From contig JAFKKG010000027.1 of the NCBI GenBank assembly GCA_017305715.1, positions 62,001 through 126,000 of the forward strand: a stretch of DNA of 64,000 bases. The letters are read 5' to 3'. The translations under genes were made by a program, and so were the position numbers. Position 1 is the first letter of the stretch; every line of letters starts with the position of its first letter. This DNA is from Hyphomicrobiales bacterium (GTDB lineage Bacteria > Pseudomonadota > Alphaproteobacteria > Rhizobiales > Xanthobacteraceae). Positions 24,882-33,504 of this stretch are shown here, in pieces. Below the pieces are notes generated by a model. The model was given only the letters and a program-made list of their open reading frames with translations, was not told where the DNA came from and searched no databases.

Positions 24882-26045
24882 ATGAACTCGCGCATGGTTG
24901 CCCCGATGCCCCAACGAAATCCCGATGCCTCCTTCTACATCGAGCCGCACAGCGGCGAGCGCTATCCGCTGGATCTGCCGCGCTGGTGTTCCGACGGACA
25001 AAAGCCACTGCTGATCAACCCGCAGCCCGGCATCATCAGAGACGAGATCGATCGCGGCACGCGGTCACTATGGCGGTATCGGGCCTCGCTGCCGGTCGAC
25101 ATTGCAAAACCGGTTTCGCTCGGTGAAGGCTGCACCCCGCTGGTGCAAAGGGAATGGGACGATTTCCGGCCGTTCTTCAAGCTGGAATGGTTCAACCCGA
25201 CCTGCAGTTTCAAGGACCGCGGCACCACGGTCATGCTGTCCTTCGTGCGGCAGCTCGGAATCGATGCGGTGCTGGAAGACTCCTCTGGCAATGGTGGCGC
25301 GTCGGTGGCGGCCTATGGCGCGGCGGGCGGCATGGGCGTGAAGATATTGGCGCCGGCCTATACGTCTCCCGCAAAAGTCGCGCAGGTTCGCGCCTATGGC
25401 GCCGAGGTGCAACTCGTCGAAGGGCCGCGCGAGGAATCCGAGCGCGAGGCGATCCGCCAATCCAGCCAGATCTTCTATTCGAGCCACAACTGGCAGCCAT
25501 TCTTCCTGCAGGGCACCAAGTCGATGGCGTATGAACTCTGGGAGGATTTCAACTTCACGGCGCCCGACAACATCGTCATTCCGGTCGGCGCGGGCAGCAA
25601 TTTGCTCGGCTGCCACATCGGCTTCTCCGAGTTGCTCGCCGCCGGCCAGATCCGCAAACTGCCAAAACTGTTTGCCGCGCAGCCCCTCAACTGCTCACCG
25701 CTGGATGCGAGTTTCCAGGCCGGCGTCGATACGCCGGTCGCGCGCGCCGTGCACAAGACGATCGCGGAGGGCACCGCCATCGCCCATCCGCTGCGGCTGA
25801 AGGAGATGATCCACGCCTTGAAGGACAGCGGCGGGGAATCGGTCGCAGTCACAGAAGACGAGATCGTGGCCGCCCTGAAACGGCTCGCACGGCTCGGCCT
25901 GTTCGTGGAGCCGACCTCGGCCAGTGTCGCGGCTGCGTTCGCCAGGCTTACCGCGCGCGGCGTCATTGGGAGCCGCGAAAACACGGTGCTGTTGATTTCG
26001 GGCACCGGCATCAAGACCGCATCGACAATTGCCGAGCTGTTTTGA
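24882..26045 (+). CDS. Threonine-synthase-like PLP-dependent enzyme
   Basis: 387 aa of the fold-type II PLP family. The cofactor lysine is in T-C-S-F-K-D-R-G-T-T, the phosphate/substrate loop in S-S-G-N-G-G-A-S-V-A-A, and the glycine-rich PLP-phosphate loop in P-V-G-A-G-S-N-L-L-G. It resembles short threonine synthases and diaminopropionate ammonia-lyase relatives. Start is uncertain among ATG 24882, 24894 and 24906. The promoter region shares an operator-like site with the acyl-CoA genes, so it may remove or transfer an amino group from a pathway compound rather than make threonine (inference). Confidence 0.82.
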   Translation: MNSRMVAPMPQRNPDASFYIEPHSGERYPLDLPRWCSDGQKPLLINPQPGIIRDEIDRGTRSLWRYRASLPVDIAKPVSLGEGCTPLVQREWDDFRPFFKLEWFNPTCSFKDRGTTVMLSFVRQLGIDAVLEDSSGNGGASVAAYGAAGGMGVKILAPAYTSPAKVAQVRAYGAEVQLVEGPREESEREAIRQSSQIFYSSHNWQPFFLQGTKSMAYELWEDFNFTAPDNIVIPVGAGSNLLGCHIGFSELLAAGQIRKLPKLFAAQPLNCSPLDASFQAGVDTPVARAVHKTIAEGTAIAHPLRLKEMIHALKDSGGESVAVTEDEIVAALKRLARLGLFVEPTSASVAAAFARLTARGVIGSRENTVLLISGTGIKTASTIAELF

Positions 26046-26129
26046 TCCCTACCTTGGTGTATCCCAGCCTTTGACTTGGCTTTGGAACCACGATAGAACA
26101 AAATAAGAACACGTATTCACCGAAAGTCC

Positions 26130-27590
26130 ATGGCCAAATCCACCCTCTCCTTCGTCTGTCAGAACTGCGGGGCGGCGTTTAATCGCTGGCAGGGCAAGTG
26201 CGAGTCCTGCGGCGAGTGGAATACGCTGGCCGAGGAGGACACAGGCGCGACATCGATGCCGGCCTCGATCAGGTCCAAGCGCAGGGGAAGAACCTTTGCG
26301 CTGGAATCGCTGACCGGGAAAAGCCAGGACGCGCCGCGCCTCTCCTCCGGCATGGTCGAACTCGATCGCGTCACCGGCGGCGGCTTTGTTCGCGGCTCGG
26401 TCTTGCTGGTCGGTGGCGATCCCGGCATCGGCAAATCGACGCTGCTGACGCAGGCGACCTCCATGATGGCGCGTGCGGGGCATCGCGCGGTCTACATTTC
26501 CGGCGAAGAAGCCGTCGCCCAGGTGCGGCTGCGCGCCGAGCGGCTCGGCCTCGCCGATGCGCCGGTGCAGCTCGCGGCCGAAACCTCCGTCGAAGATATC
26601 GTCTCGACGCTCTCCGAGGGCGCGGTGCCGCGGCTGATCGTGATCGATTCGATCCAGACCATGTGGACCGACACGGTGGAATCGGCCCCCGGCACGGTCA
26701 CCCAGGTCCGCGCCTCGGCGCAGGCGCTGATCAGGTTCGCCAAGAAGTCCGGCGCCACGATCATCCTGGTCGGACACGTGACAAAGGACGGCCAGATCGC
26801 CGGCCCCCGCGTGGTCGAACACATGGTCGATGCGGTGCTGTCGTTCGAGGGCGAAGGCTCGCAGCAGTTCCGCATCCTGCGCGCCGCCAAAAACCGCTTC
26901 GGCCCGACGGATGAAATCGGCGTGTTCGAGATGACGGGCCTCGGCCTGCGCGAGGTCTCCAACCCCTCCGAATTGTTCCTGTCGGAGCGCGATCTCGGCA
27001 GCCCGGGCACCGCGGTATTTGCCGGCATCGAGGGCACCCGCCCGGTGCTGGTGGAATTGCAGGCGCTGGTGGCGCCGACCACCCTCGGCACGCCCCGGCG
27101 CGCCGTGGTGGGCTGGGACCCGAGCCGGCTGTCGATGGTACTGGCGGTGCTGGAGGCCCATTGCGGGGTCAAACTGTCAGGCTACGACGTCTATCTGAAC
27201 GTGGCGGGCGGCCTGCGCATCCAGGAGCCCGCGGCCGACATGGCCGCGGCCGCAGCCCTGGTCTCGTCGCTGGTCAATGCGCCGCTGCCGACGGATGCGG
27301 TCTATTTCGGCGAGATTTCGCTGTCCGGCGCGGTCCGGCCGGTGGCGCAAACCTCGGCCCGGCTGAAAGAGGCGGCAAAACTCGGCTTTGGCCGCGCGAT
27401 ACTGCCCGAATCGGCGCGCGGCGAAGCCGGCGGTGACGCCGGCCTGGTGCTGAACAGCGTCGGTGGATTGACCAGCCTGGTCGCCGAAATCGCCGCGCGT
27501 GGCACACCGAGAGCCAATCGAGAGGCTAGTCGCGACGGACCAGCGGAGAAAAATGCCACACCGCCACGATTCCGTCGCGAGAACGGCTAA
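26130..27590 (+). CDS. radA: DNA repair protein RadA
   Basis: 486 aa with the full RadA layout: N-terminal zinc finger C-Q-N-C...C-E-S-C (residues 10, 13, 24, 27), RecA-like ATPase with Walker A G-G-D-P-G-I-G-K-S-T (95-104), the RadA-specific K-N-R-F-G motif near residue 255, and a C-terminal Lon-protease-like domain (~300-455). RadA promotes branch migration and processing of recombination intermediates. The last ~35 residues are rich in Arg/Pro and diverged. It leads the conserved radA-cvpA-purF run. Confidence 0.95.
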   Translation: MAKSTLSFVCQNCGAAFNRWQGKCESCGEWNTLAEEDTGATSMPASIRSKRRGRTFALESLTGKSQDAPRLSSGMVELDRVTGGGFVRGSVLLVGGDPGIGKSTLLTQATSMMARAGHRAVYISGEEAVAQVRLRAERLGLADAPVQLAAETSVEDIVSTLSEGAVPRLIVIDSIQTMWTDTVESAPGTVTQVRASAQALIRFAKKSGATIILVGHVTKDGQIAGPRVVEHMVDAVLSFEGEGSQQFRILRAAKNRFGPTDEIGVFEMTGLGLREVSNPSELFLSERDLGSPGTAVFAGIEGTRPVLVELQALVAPTTLGTPRRAVVGWDPSRLSMVLAVLEAHCGVKLSGYDVYLNVAGGLRIQEPAADMAAAAALVSSLVNAPLPTDAVYFGEISLSGAVRPVAQTSARLKEAAKLGFGRAILPESARGEAGGDAGLVLNSVGGLTSLVAEIAARGTPRANREASRDGPAEKNATPPRFRRENG

Positions 27591-27757
27591 AGCGGCGTGA
27601 CGTTAGGTCCCCTCGCCGCTATACAACGCGCGCGAAAGGCGCATGGGATGGCGCGATATCCGGCCTTGCGGGATACGCCAGATGACCGTCACCTAGAACG
27701 GCACCGACACGCCGATTCGCAGAACTTTGAGAATTTACGAGCGGACCTGACCAGCCG

Positions 27758-28384
27758 ATGCCGATAACGATACTCGATCTCGTCCTGCTTGGTGTGATGC
27801 TGATTTCGGGGCTGCTCGCCATGGTGCGCGGCTTCATGCGCGAGATTCTGTCGATCGCAGCCTGGGGCGCGGCGGCGCTGGTCACCCTGTATGCTTTCTC
27901 GAAACTGCTGCCGACCGCCAAAACTTATTTCAATAATGACACGGTTGCGGCCGTGGTTGTCGTTGCCGGCACCTTCATCGCCACCTTGATCGTGGTGTCG
28001 ATCATCACGGTGCGGATTTCGGATATGATCCTGGATTCGCGGATCGGCGCGCTGGACCGCACCCTCGGCTTCCTGTTCGGTCTCGCCCGCGGCCTCTTGA
28101 TCGTGGTTGTCGCCTTCCTGTTCTTCAGCTGGCTGGTCCCGGACAAGCAGCGGCCGGACTGGATCACCGGGGCCAAATCCCGGACCGTGCTCGATGGAAC
28201 CGGACAATGGTTAATGTCGCTCTTGCCGGATGACCCTGAGAACACCATCTTAAAGAGATTCAAGAAGAATAAACCGGACGACGATTCAACTGACGCCGAG
28301 CCGGCAGCCCCGGCCGGTGATGGCTACAGCAAGCCTGCCCGCGACGGCCTTAAAAAGCTGATCGAGAAACCCGCGGGCAAGTAA
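27758..28384 (+). CDS. cvpA: CvpA family membrane protein
   Basis: 208 aa with four predicted membrane helices in the first ~145 residues (L-D-L-V-L-L-G-V-M-L-I-S-G-L-L-A and following) and a charged, Pro/Ala-rich cytoplasmic tail. CvpA-family proteins affect envelope stress resistance and colicin V export in enterobacteria; the molecular function is unsettled. It precedes purF by 23 nt, the same order as in E. coli, so the two are probably cotranscribed. Confidence 0.88.
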   Translation: MPITILDLVLLGVMLISGLLAMVRGFMREILSIAAWGAAALVTLYAFSKLLPTAKTYFNNDTVAAVVVVAGTFIATLIVVSIITVRISDMILDSRIGALDRTLGFLFGLARGLLIVVVAFLFFSWLVPDKQRPDWITGAKSRTVLDGTGQWLMSLLPDDPENTILKRFKKNKPDDDSTDAEPAAPAGDGYSKPARDGLKKLIEKPAGK

Positions 28385-28407
28385 ACTTTTGGGCCAATAG
28401 AGAGGCG

Positions 28408-29925
28408 ATGGACGCGATGCAAAACCCTTCCGATCCCGCCGCGCAACTTGACCGAAACTCCGGTCCGATCGATTTGCAGGACGATCTCGAAGGCGACACG
28501 CTCCGCGAGGAATGCGGCGTGTTCGGCATCTTCGGCCACCCCGAGGCCGCCGCCATCACCGCCCTCGGATTGCACGCCTTGCAGCATCGCGGGCAGGAAG
28601 CCGCCGGCATCGTCTCCTTCGACGGCAGCCGCTTTCACTCGGAGCGCCGCCTCGGCCTCGTCGGCGACACCTTCTCCCGCCGCGAAGTGATCGAGCGTCT
28701 CCCCGGCAACGCCGCCGTCGGCCATGTCCGTTATTCCACGACCGGCGCCACCATCCTGCGCAACGTGCAGCCGCTGTTCGCCGAACTCAATGCCGGCGGG
28801 TTCGCCGTCGGCCACAACGGGAACCTCACCAACGGTCTGACGCTGCGCCGCGAGCTCGTTCTCCACGGCGCCATGATGCAGTCGACCACCGACACCGAAG
28901 TGATCCTGCATCTGGTCGCGCAATCGAAGCGCAGCCGCTTCATCGACCGCTTCATCGAGGCGCTGCGCACGATCGAAGGCGCCTATTCGCTGGTGTCGCT
29001 GACCAACAAGAAACTGATCGGCGCGCGCGATCCGCTCGGCATCCGCCCCCTGGTGCTCGGCGACCTCGACGGCCACCCGATCCTGACCTCGGAGACCTGC
29101 GCGCTCGACATGATCGGCGCGAAATATGTCCGCGACGTCGAGCCCGGCGAAATCGTCGTGTTCGACGAGCAGGGCGCGCACAGCCACAAGCCGTTCCCGC
29201 CGAAACCGCCACGGCCCTGCATCTTCGAATACATCTACTTCTCGCGGCCGGACTCCATCGTCGGTGGCCGCTCGGTCTATGAGGTTCGAAAAGCGTTCGG
29301 CGCGCAGCTCTCGCGCGAAAGCCATGTCGAGGTCGACGTCGTGGTGCCGGTGCCGGATTCCGGCGTGCCCGCCGCGATCGGCTACGCCCAGCATTCCGGC
29401 GTGCCGTTCGAACTCGGCATAATCCGCAACCATTATGTCGGCCGGACCTTCATTCAACCGACCCAGAGCGTGCGCGAACTCGGCGTGCGCATGAAGCATT
29501 CGGCCAACCGCGCCGCGATCGAAGGCAAGCGCATCATCCTGATCGACGACTCGCTGGTGCGCGGCACCACCTCGAAGAAGATCGTGCGCATGATGCGCGA
29601 CGCCGGCGCCCGCGAAGTGCATTTCCGCCTCGCCTCGCCGCCGATCCTCTACCCCGATTATTACGGCATCGACCTGCCGGACCGCGGCGGACTGCTGGCC
29701 GCCACGCATTCGCTGGAAGAGATGCGCGAGATCATCGGTGCCGATTCACTGGCGTTCCTGTCGATCGACGGCATGTACCGCGCGATGGGCGAACCCGGCC
29801 GCGATCCCGCCAATCCAAAATTCTCGGACCATTGCTTTACCGGCGCCTACCCGACCCACCTCACCGACCAGACCCAGGTCGAACCGCAGCCGCGGCAATT
29901 GTCGCTTCTGGCGGAGGCGAGTTAG
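28408..29925 (+). CDS. purF: Amidophosphoribosyltransferase
   Basis: First committed step of purine synthesis: transfer of the glutamine amide nitrogen to PRPP. 505 aa. The nucleophile is the cysteine in E-E-C-G-V-F-G (C36), so a 35-residue propeptide must be removed to expose it, as in Bacillus-type PurF. The PRPP motif is I-L-I-D-D-S-L-V-R-G-T-T-S. The conserved P-V-P-D-S-G-V-P-A-A segment is present. Cysteines that could bind the Fe-S cluster of Bacillus PurF are not evident near the C-terminus. Cytoplasmic. Confidence 0.95.
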   Translation: MDAMQNPSDPAAQLDRNSGPIDLQDDLEGDTLREECGVFGIFGHPEAAAITALGLHALQHRGQEAAGIVSFDGSRFHSERRLGLVGDTFSRREVIERLPGNAAVGHVRYSTTGATILRNVQPLFAELNAGGFAVGHNGNLTNGLTLRRELVLHGAMMQSTTDTEVILHLVAQSKRSRFIDRFIEALRTIEGAYSLVSLTNKKLIGARDPLGIRPLVLGDLDGHPILTSETCALDMIGAKYVRDVEPGEIVVFDEQGAHSHKPFPPKPPRPCIFEYIYFSRPDSIVGGRSVYEVRKAFGAQLSRESHVEVDVVVPVPDSGVPAAIGYAQHSGVPFELGIIRNHYVGRTFIQPTQSVRELGVRMKHSANRAAIEGKRIILIDDSLVRGTTSKKIVRMMRDAGAREVHFRLASPPILYPDYYGIDLPDRGGLLAATHSLEEMREIIGADSLAFLSIDGMYRAMGEPGRDPANPKFSDHCFTGAYPTHLTDQTQVEPQPRQLSLLAEAS

Positions 29926-29941
29926 TAGACCCCATTGGTAT

Positions 29942-30062
29942 GTCGTCCCGGCGAAGGCCGGGACCCATAACCACAGGCCTTCGTTGTTCGGACGCCTCCA
30001 GACACAACCACCTTTCGCCTCATAACCGTCACGGCGTGGGTCCCGGCCTTCGCCGGGACGAC
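29942..30062. repeat. Large intergenic palindrome (26-bp arms)
   Basis: Perfect inverted repeat between purF and the SDR gene: arms 29942-29967 and 30037-30062 (starting GTCGTCCCGGCGAAGG, and its complement) with a 69-bp spacer. This sequence is the type of dispersed palindromic element common in Bradyrhizobium and relatives. It could fold into a long hairpin at the 3' end of the purF transcript; there is no U-run, so it is not a classic terminator. Confidence 0.8.
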
Positions 30063-30079
30063 GATGATAGAGCCCACTG

Positions 30080-30820
30080 ATGCCCCAATCCCTCACCTCC
30101 CGTATCGCTCTCGTCACCGGCGCCTCGCGCGGCATCGGCTATGCCACCGCGCGGGCCCTTGCCAAGGCCGGCGCGCATGTCGTGGCGGTAGCGCGGACGC
30201 AAGGGGGGCTCGAAGAGCTCGACGACGAGATCCGCAAGGACGGCGGCAGCGCCACGCTGGTGCCGCTGAACCTGACCGACTATGACGGCATCGCCCGGCT
30301 CGGCGCCGCACTGCATGAACGTCACGGCAAGCTCGACATCCTCGTCGGTAATGCCGGGGTCGCCGGTCCCTCCTCGCCGCTCGGCCATATCGAGCTGAAG
30401 CCGTGGAACGACGTGATGGCTGTCAATGTCACCGCAAACTTCCAGCTGATCCGCTGCATGGAACCGCTGCTCAAGCAATCCGACGCCGGCCGCGCGGTGT
30501 TCGTGACCTCGGGCGCGGCCAGCAAGGCCAGCGCCTATCTCGGCCCCTATGCCGCCTCGAAGGCGGCATTGGAAACGCTGGCGCGCGCCTGGGCCAACGA
30601 GACCGCGAGCACGCCGCTGCGCGTCAATCTGTTCAGCCCCGGGCCGCTCCGCACGCGGATGCGCGCCACCGTATTTCCGGGCGAAGACCCGGCGACGCTG
30701 GAGATGCCGGAGAATGCCGCCGGCTTCATCGTGGCGATGTGCGCGCCGGACTGGAACGAGACCGGCAAGCTCTATGATTACAAAACGCGCACGCTGATGA
30801 GCTTTCACCCGCCTGCGTAA
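30080..30820 (+). CDS. Short-chain dehydrogenase/reductase
   Basis: 246 aa classical SDR. Cofactor motif T-G-A-S-R-G-I-G (residues 12-19), N-A-G-V-A-G, and the catalytic serine, tyrosine and lysine in V-T-S-G-A-A...Y-A-A-S-K. NAD(P)-dependent alcohol/ketone oxidoreductase of unknown substrate. It follows purF across the palindromic repeat and keeps the same direction. Confidence 0.88.
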   Translation: MPQSLTSRIALVTGASRGIGYATARALAKAGAHVVAVARTQGGLEELDDEIRKDGGSATLVPLNLTDYDGIARLGAALHERHGKLDILVGNAGVAGPSSPLGHIELKPWNDVMAVNVTANFQLIRCMEPLLKQSDAGRAVFVTSGAASKASAYLGPYAASKAALETLARAWANETASTPLRVNLFSPGPLRTRMRATVFPGEDPATLEMPENAAGFIVAMCAPDWNETGKLYDYKTRTLMSFHPPA

Positions 30821-30919
30821 GCGCTCTTCGCGTCAAGGCGTTGACACCCTCCCCGCCCCGCGATTGACTGCCCGCCAAGCGGGAGCAACCCGCCAAGAAG
30901 ATCAAGGGAGGAAGCCATC

Positions 30920-32074
30920 ATGCCGATGCACCATCGTGCGCGCTCGATACCTGCCGTCAATCTCTCCAGAAACATTGTTGCAGGCATCGCCGCCGTCACG
31001 CTGATGACGGTAGCGACCACGCCGCGCGCCGCACTCGCGGGCGACATTCCGACCTTCGCAGTCGAGCCATCCTGGCCAAAGCCGCTGCCGAACAACTGGA
31101 TTCTCGGTCAGGTCGGCGGCATCACCGTCGATTCCAGGGACCACATCTGGGTCATCCATCGTCCACGCTCGCTGACCGACGACGAAAAGGGTGCGGCGTT
31201 GACGCCACCGCGCTCGAAATGCTGCGTCTCGGCACCACCCGTGCTGGAGTTCGATGCCGAGGGCAATCTGCTGCGCTCCTGGGGCGGCGCGGGTGAAGGC
31301 TATGAATGGGTCGGCCGCGAACACGGCATCGAGGTCGATGAGAAAGGTTTCGTCTGGATCGGCGGCAATGCCGACAATGACAACGCCATTTTGAAATTCA
31401 CGCTCGACGGCAAGTTCGTGATGCAGATCGGCAAGATCGCGCCGAGCAAGGGCTCCAATGACACCACCCAGCTCGGCAAGCCCGCCGAGACCGCGATCGA
31501 CAGGGAAGCCAACGAGATCTACGTCGCCGACGGTTACGGCAATCGCCGCGTCATCGTGTTCGACGCCACCACAGGCGCCTACAAGCGGCACTGGGGCGCC
31601 TATGGCAAGCCGCCGAACGACGACAAGCAGCCCCCCTATGATCCCAAAGCGCCGCCCGCGCAGCAATTCGCGAATCCGGTGCATTGCGTAAAACTCACCA
31701 CCGACGGGCTGGTCTATGTCTGCGATCGCATCAACAACCGCATCCAGATATTCAAGAAGGACGGAACCTTCGTGAAAGAGTGGTTCTTCGAGAAGAACAC
31801 GCTCGGTAATGGCGCGGTGTGGGACATCGCGGTCTGGCCCGATCCGAAACAGACCTATTTGCTGAGCGCCGACGGCGAAAACAACGAAATCCGGGTGCTG
31901 AAACGCGACGACGGTAGCGTGGTCGGGACGTTCGGCCGCAACGGCCGCAACGCGGGCCAATTCCACTGGATTCATGCCATGGCGATCGATTCCAAGGGCA
32001 ACGTCTTTACCGCCGAAGTCGACACCGGAAAGCGCATCCAGAAATTCAAGCTGACATCGGACGCACTACGATAG
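30920..32074 (+). CDS. Exported six-bladed beta-propeller (NHL-repeat) protein
   Basis: 384 aa; ATG 30920 has AAGGGAGGAAG upstream. Signal peptide with hydrophobic core I-V-A-G-I-A-A-V-T-L-M-T and cleavage near A-L-A-G. The mature part is built of NHL-like repeats (for example G-G-I-T-V-D-S-R-D-H-I-W; H-G-I-E-V-D-E-K-G-F-V-W; H-A-M-A-I-D-S-K-G-N-V-F), as in periplasmic propellers and the lyase domain of peptidyl-glycine amidating enzymes. An adjacent cysteine pair (K-C-C-V) is notable. It sits 103 nt upstream of an orphan binding protein on the same strand. Ligand or reaction unknown. Confidence 0.8.
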   Translation: MPMHHRARSIPAVNLSRNIVAGIAAVTLMTVATTPRAALAGDIPTFAVEPSWPKPLPNNWILGQVGGITVDSRDHIWVIHRPRSLTDDEKGAALTPPRSKCCVSAPPVLEFDAEGNLLRSWGGAGEGYEWVGREHGIEVDEKGFVWIGGNADNDNAILKFTLDGKFVMQIGKIAPSKGSNDTTQLGKPAETAIDREANEIYVADGYGNRRVIVFDATTGAYKRHWGAYGKPPNDDKQPPYDPKAPPAQQFANPVHCVKLTTDGLVYVCDRINNRIQIFKKDGTFVKEWFFEKNTLGNGAVWDIAVWPDPKQTYLLSADGENNEIRVLKRDDGSVVGTFGRNGRNAGQFHWIHAMAIDSKGNVFTAEVDTGKRIQKFKLTSDALR

Positions 32075-32177
32075 GTGGGATTGCCGCGAACAGCGGGAAC
32101 CACTACCACCATCGCAGGTAATACCGGGTCGGACCTCATCAAGAAGGCCGCCCGGCTACCATAGATGGAGGAAGTGA

Positions 32178-33404
32178 ATGACTACACTTAATGCGCGGCG
32201 TTTGGCTGCGTTGCTTACCGTTGCGTGCGCCTGTTTCACCGCGCCCGCCTATGCCCAGGACAAGAACGTCAAGATCGGCGTGCTCACCGACATGTCGAGC
32301 CTCTATGCCGACATCAACGGTCCGGGCGCCGTGACCGCCGTCAACATGGCGATCGAGGATTCCGGTCTGCGCGCCAAGGGCTGGAAGATCGAAGTGGTGA
32401 GCGGCGATCACCAGAACAAGCCTGACGTCGGCGTCAACATCGCGCGGCAATGGATCGACACCGAGAAGGTGGACGTCGTCGCGGATACGCCGAATTCCGG
32501 CGTGGCGCTCGCCATCAGCAACCTCGTCAAGGAAAAGAACGCCATCCTGCTCAACCAGGCCGCGGCCAGTGCCGACCTGACCGGCAAGGCCTGCAACGCC
32601 AACACCGTCTCCACGACCTATGACACCTACATGCTCGCCAACGGCACCGGCAAGGCGCTGACCAAGGCGGGCGGTGACAGTTGGTTCTTCGTTTCCGCCG
32701 ACTACGCTTTCGGCGCGGCGATGCAGCGTGACGCAGCCACGGTGGTCGAAGCGAATGGCGGCAAGGTGCTGGGCAACGTCAAGCACCCGCTCAACACCTC
32801 GGACTTCTCGTCCTTCCTGCTGCAGGCGCAATCGTCGAAGGCCAAGGTCATCGGCTTTGCCAATGCCGGCGGCGACACCACCAACGCGATCAAGCAGGCC
32901 GCTGAATTCGGCGTCGTCGCCGGCGGTCAGAAGCTCGCGGCGCTGCTGTTGTTCATCAACGACGTGCATTCGCTCGGCCTGAAAACCGCGCAGGGCCTGA
33001 CCTTCACCGAGTCCTTCTATTGGGACCTGAACGACAAGACCCGTGCCTTTTCGGCCAAGTTCCAGGAAAAGGCCGCCAATCATGCCAAGCCGTCGATGAC
33101 GCAGGCCGGCAACTACGCCGCGATCTCGCACTACCTCAAGACGCTGGAAGCGCTCGGCGGCAACCCGCATGACGGCGCCAAGGTGGTGGCGAAAATGAAG
33201 GAACTGCCGACCGACGATCCGCTGTTCGGCAACGGCCCGATCCGCGCCGACGGCCGCCGTCTGATTCCGGCCTATCTGTTCGAAGTGAAGAAGCCGGAAG
33301 AGTCGAAAGGTCCGTGGGACTATTACAAGCTGCTCGCCACGATCTCCGCCGAAGACGCCGCCAAGCCGCTCGCGCAAAGCGAGTGTCCGCTGGTGAAGAA
33401 GTGA
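32178..33404 (+). CDS. Branched-chain-amino-acid-type ABC substrate-binding protein (orphan)
   Basis: 408 aa with a signal peptide (A-A-L-L-T-V-A-C-A-C-F-T, cleavage near A-Y-A-Q) and the periplasmic-binding-protein type I fold (Peripla_BP_6). Ribosome site GGAGGAAG. It is closely similar along its whole length to the product of 50318-51535: both open Q-D-K-N-x-K-I-G-V-L-T-D, share S-D-F-S-S-F-L-L-Q-A-Q, and end in E-C/A-C-P-L-V-K-K with the same K-K-P-E-E-S-K-G-P-W-D-Y-Y-K block. No permease or ATPase gene is beside it, so it may deliver a different ligand to the Liv-type transporter encoded at 48397-53086. Confidence 0.88.
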   Translation: MTTLNARRLAALLTVACACFTAPAYAQDKNVKIGVLTDMSSLYADINGPGAVTAVNMAIEDSGLRAKGWKIEVVSGDHQNKPDVGVNIARQWIDTEKVDVVADTPNSGVALAISNLVKEKNAILLNQAAASADLTGKACNANTVSTTYDTYMLANGTGKALTKAGGDSWFFVSADYAFGAAMQRDAATVVEANGGKVLGNVKHPLNTSDFSSFLLQAQSSKAKVIGFANAGGDTTNAIKQAAEFGVVAGGQKLAALLLFINDVHSLGLKTAQGLTFTESFYWDLNDKTRAFSAKFQEKAANHAKPSMTQAGNYAAISHYLKTLEALGGNPHDGAKVVAKMKELPTDDPLFGNGPIRADGRRLIPAYLFEVKKPEESKGPWDYYKLLATISAEDAAKPLAQSECPLVKK

Positions 33405-33415
33405 CCGCGTAGCGG

Positions 33416-33494
33416 TCATTCCGGGATGGTGCGCGAGCACCAGACCCGGAATCTCGAGATTCCGGGTTCGCGTCCTCGACGCGCCCCGGAATGA
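33416..33494. repeat. Nested palindromic intergenic repeat
   Basis: Outer arms TCATTCCGGG (33416-33425) and CCCGGAATGA (33485-33494) enclose a perfect 22-bp palindrome at 33445-33466 centred on TCTCGAGA. It matches the dispersed CATTCCGGGATGG-type element of Bradyrhizobium/Rhodopseudomonas genomes. It sits between convergent genes and could act as a two-way transcription barrier. Confidence 0.8.
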
Positions 33495-33504
33495 ATTGGG
33501 TTGA

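Noticed and set aside
26049-27161. Long antisense frame over radA
   Set aside because: Complements the strongly supported radA; no recognisable motif in the translation.
28324-29709. Long antisense frame over purF
   Set aside because: Mirror of a certain gene; composition typical of reverse-strand shadows.
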